This document shows positions 60,801-64,000 of a stretch of 64,000 bases of DNA, one piece after another. This DNA comes from Pyrrhoderma lamaoense (Eukaryota; Basidiomycota; Agaricomycetes; Hymenochaetales; Hymenochaetaceae). Numbering within the stretch: position 1 is the stretch's first letter; every line of letters begins with the position of its first letter. Location of the stretch: the NCBI GenBank assembly GCA_002794735.1, contig NBAZ01000002.1, positions 1,054,001 through 1,118,000 of the forward strand, written 5' to 3'. The position numbers and the translations under genes were made by a program. The notes under the pieces are model-generated. The model saw only the letters and a list, made by a program, of their open reading frames with translations. It was not told the DNA's origin and ran no database searches.

Positions 60801-63800
60801 AACCTACCCTCCGAACCTATTACATCCACTAATTAGGATTTACTTCCGAGACTTGCGGGTCAGTGAGAGAGAAAAAAATTAAGATGATGTTTTATGATAC
60901 ACATCACCGATGATCGCAGTGAATAAACGCGGGGAAGAGTCTCATTAATAATTAGTTCAAGTACCCCTTCGTGTGTACTGGTTTGAATGGATGCAAGGGT
61001 CATTGAAAGGGCGGAGATGAAAGATGAATTAGACATGATATGCAGATATACGCTTGCGACTAATATGTATACTGAGCCATTAAGCTGGTAAAATGCTGAC
61101 TAAGCGACGGGATGTGTAGGTGCGAGCAGAAGAGAAATTGATCCAGGGACGAAATGCGAGGCGCCTATAAAATATAGGTGTCTACGTATATCTGATTTGA
61201 CCTTTTGGAATTTTATTTTATGGACTCTAGACCTAAGGCCGGACAGATTAGGTACATACATTGAGTACACTGAACGATGATATTTTGCTTGTAGCTTTGT
61301 TTATTGTTGAGCATGAAGCGCGTCCAGGTGTCCGTATATCCTTTGAAATGGGGCTGAGGTATGCCGAAATACACTTATTTTCTTTATTTTTTTTGAAAAA
61401 TTATTACGGAACAGCTGCAAGGCCACCGACAGGCAGATGCGAGCTTGTGAACCTGATCGAGATCTTAAGGAGGTTTTTGATTCAGATTTCGATTGCCAAA
61501 GGGGCTCACTTGAAGAAATGAGATCAGGTTTAGAGAGACGCGCGAAACAGGACGGACGGGCCAGGCCAAATTCGGATGTGGAAGCTTGACTCCAGAGCCT
61601 TGGTTACAGGCCCTTTCTTCCATCATCTTTATCCATGGGTTCCATGATTCATCGCCTAACGCGGCGCGAAAAAACCACAAGCGCGAAACCCGTGGAGCCG
61701 CGAGAGAAGATTTCCGAGTACATGGTATGGGAAAAGGAAATGTGGGGGAAAAGGAAAAATATGTTTGGTTTTGCAGAAGAACATCATGATACTCATGATG
61801 TTCTTACTTACTTGTAGAACCTCCGTTACCGTAATGGCTGACGCACATACAAATGTGTCATCTTCATGAATAACCTTCGCAAGATAGGCTACTACATGTG
61901 GTATGTACGTGTACATTGTAGTGGCCTGGAGAAGAGCGAAAGAAGAAACCAGAAATACCGGGATTTGTACGCGAAGCATTGAGAATGTATGCACTTTTCA
62001 AGCATTACCGTCCTCGACTTCCCCCTCTTTAATCTTTACTTTTCCCTTCGCTTAAATCCTTTCGTGTTTGCCCGAGCTTGAGTTTAGTTTGGACACAAGG
62101 TCTGCCAGCACTGCAAGTCCTGAGCCTGGAAACCCGTGGTAATCTCCGTCCGGATTTGATCCAAGAATAGATGCCGAGTTAAAAAATACTTTCCGTTATT
62201 ATAACTGGGGAGTGATAAAGCGCTTAGGTAGACAGGTTGATGATGGGGAAGAAGGGTGGACAAGAGTGCGGCGGGAGGCGGGGATGCCTGGGGATGCCGT
62301 CATGCCACTTTGGGGACGGAGACTGATTGCATTCAGCTTCGAACCAAGACAGAATAGACCTGACACAACCCTCCCACTTCCACGTTACAACATCATCAGC
62401 ACACGCTACACGTTACGACACCCATCATACGTTACAAGCTCACAGCCTACAGAATCTTCTAAGTTATTGTTGGTAGGATGATGGGATGATAGGATGAAGA
62501 GTGGGAAACTCAAACAAAAAAGGGGAGGAGAAAAAGAATACCAAAGAATTTTAAAGCCCGTCCCACCAATTGGTAGGAGTCTTAAGTATAGAGACGAATA
62601 AACTCAATCCGTATCTGTACTACATACAAGTTACTAATGACGAGAAGATCGGAGATTGCAGCTTACCGAAGGTAATGTATAATATAATTATATATTCACT
62701 CATGAGAAGAGAAAGAAAAGAAGAGAAAAAATCAAGGGAACAGAGAATAAAGAAAACGGCAGAACACTAACAGCGGACACATGTGTTCGTTGAGCTTATC
62801 TGACTTATATCGCATTTTAGTCGCATACTATATACTTTATAGTTTGCTATGAGAGGTGTGGGGCTCATACGTAGGACTAGCAACACTTTTAGGAAAAGTC
62901 TGGACTGGACTTTGGACTCGGGGAAAGCAAGGGGTTACCATTATAGACGTTGATAATGAATCGTCGATACAAAAGTCCAGGACAACGTGGTTAAGGCATG
63001 GGGACTGTCAGAAATAATAATATGAACGCAACTTCGCACATAAGAGTGTATATCTGTGCATGACCGTTGTAACGTTGCACGTTTATATGCCTGTTTGACA
63101 CGCCAAGTCGTCAAGTCGTAATGGAGGTTTGCAAATAGCGGGACTTCATATCTGAACGACAGCCCAAGTCATCCACGGATCACGATGTATCCAAAGATAG
63201 GGGGGAAACAAGTGGTGATGTCAATATTATCATTATAATCGATATGTAAGTAAATCTATATTTACGCACAAGGTATCATATATCGAAGAAAATTTTCTAA
63301 CAGTCAGTGATACAAAAAGTCTAAAATGGATTTTAAATTTCCTGATTTACCTTCTAATGTACCTTACATGGGTATAAATATCATATGAAATATGAGGTAT
63401 AACATATTGGTTTATAAGCATATAAGTGACCATGCAAAGCTGAATAAACTTGAAGCATACCACTCGGTTGGGGTAGTATATATAGCACATTTCAACAACC
63501 TGATGAAGTGGAGCATTGCAGCATCCATTGGGAAACTCAAGGAAAGAACCCAGGAAAAAATCAACGAAGCAGACGTAAGAATGCATATGTACATGTAGTT
63601 GCAGATTTTGGGCAGCGGTGGCTCACATTCATAACTATTAATTAGAGAAGAACAAGTAAGGGGATCTTATTGGCGCGATTTCTTGGGTTCCAAAGCCCGA
63701 GCCCGGGCTGTTCGGTTAACTATTACGAAAAATGTTCATTAAAAGTAATATCATAACGCCTTAGAAGAAAAGAAAAGGAAGGGCACCTCCCCGTTCAAAA

Positions 63801-64000
63801 TCGGAAAACATGGAAGGTGAAGAGTTTTTGAAAGTAACGCACATTAATGGTAAAAGGCCCGGAGCGTCTAGCGGTCCACTAATTAATAATGAAGCGCTTT
63901 GCCTATCATCTGAAGATAAAGTTGGTTATATCCTCTTTTGTACCAATGTTTGTATCTTTTCGATCATGATGTACTTGTTCTCTGCAGTCTAAGAAATAAT
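57877..64000. other. 6.1-kb right-hand region without a recognised gene
   Basis: AT-rich with scattered short frames. Those I examined (58491-58703, 58969-59202 minus, 60461-60652, 61261-61521, 61656-61994 minus, 62212-62481, 63810-63992) have no domain, no consistent splice structure and no paralogue in the window. The last, beginning MEGEEFLKVTHINGKRPG, could be a first exon of a gene to the right, but this is a guess. No repeat family stands out. Confidence 0.4.

Overview
The window looks like nuclear DNA of a filamentous basidiomycete, probably an Agaricomycete. The genes carry many short (about 50-80 nt) GT-AG introns. The gene set is fungal: eEF1B-gamma, DCN1, a Golgi pH regulator homologue, an FG nucleoporin, AKR1- and PFA4-type palmitoyltransferases, GH78 and GH115 enzymes, and a NACHT-WD40 protein with an N-terminal C2-like segment. 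I cannot name the species. I recognise no tRNA, rRNA, CRISPR or autonomous transposon.

Layout. 1-10.4 kb: gene-poor, cryptically simple DNA (homopolymers, micro- and minisatellites, purine/pyrimidine strand bias), with an exon-like stretch at the left edge and one low-complexity Ser/Pro-rich gene candidate (2101-3172, minus). 10.4-12.2 kb: eEF1B-gamma (minus). 12.3-21.25 kb: three tandem copies of a C2H2-like zinc-finger gene that I do not recognise, duplicated with long stretches of flanking DNA. 22.35-24.8 kb: GH78 alpha-L-rhamnosidase-like enzyme (plus), convergent with a GPHR homologue (minus, 24953-27211). That gene is divergent from DCN1 (plus, 27852-29240). 31.1-34.5 kb: Nup98-type nucleoporin. 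35.9-39.7 kb: GH115 alpha-glucuronidase-like enzyme. 40.4-46.0 kb: a badly interrupted C2/NACHT/WD40 gene. 47.2-48.2 kb: small single-pass membrane protein (minus). 48.7-51.0 kb: F-box protein. 51.2-53.9 kb: AKR1. About 55.0-55.3 kb: decayed copy of the AKR1 tail. 55.7-57.9 kb: PFA4-like DHHC enzyme. 57.9-64 kb: no gene recognised.

I worked out exon structures by hand and checked them by phase arithmetic. GH78 (666 aa), DCN1 (290 aa), F-box (631 aa) and AKR1 (711 aa) read cleanly from start to stop. eEF1B-gamma, GPHR, GH115, the PFA4-like gene, all three zinc-finger copies and the NACHT gene each need one or more restored single bases. Almost every break is a missing base, and several lie in C or G runs. 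This suggests base-calling deletions in the assembly, with real decay possibly added in the zinc-finger array and especially the NACHT gene.

The genes do not form one pathway. They are mostly independent housekeeping genes (translation, neddylation, nuclear transport, Golgi ion balance, protein palmitoylation) interspersed with two secreted plant-polysaccharide enzymes and fast-evolving families (zinc-finger array, NACHT-WD40, F-box). The most unusual element is the zinc-finger array: a repeated module of about 130 residues with four CxxC...H fingers, behind a Ser/Pro-rich tail encoded across one conserved intron.
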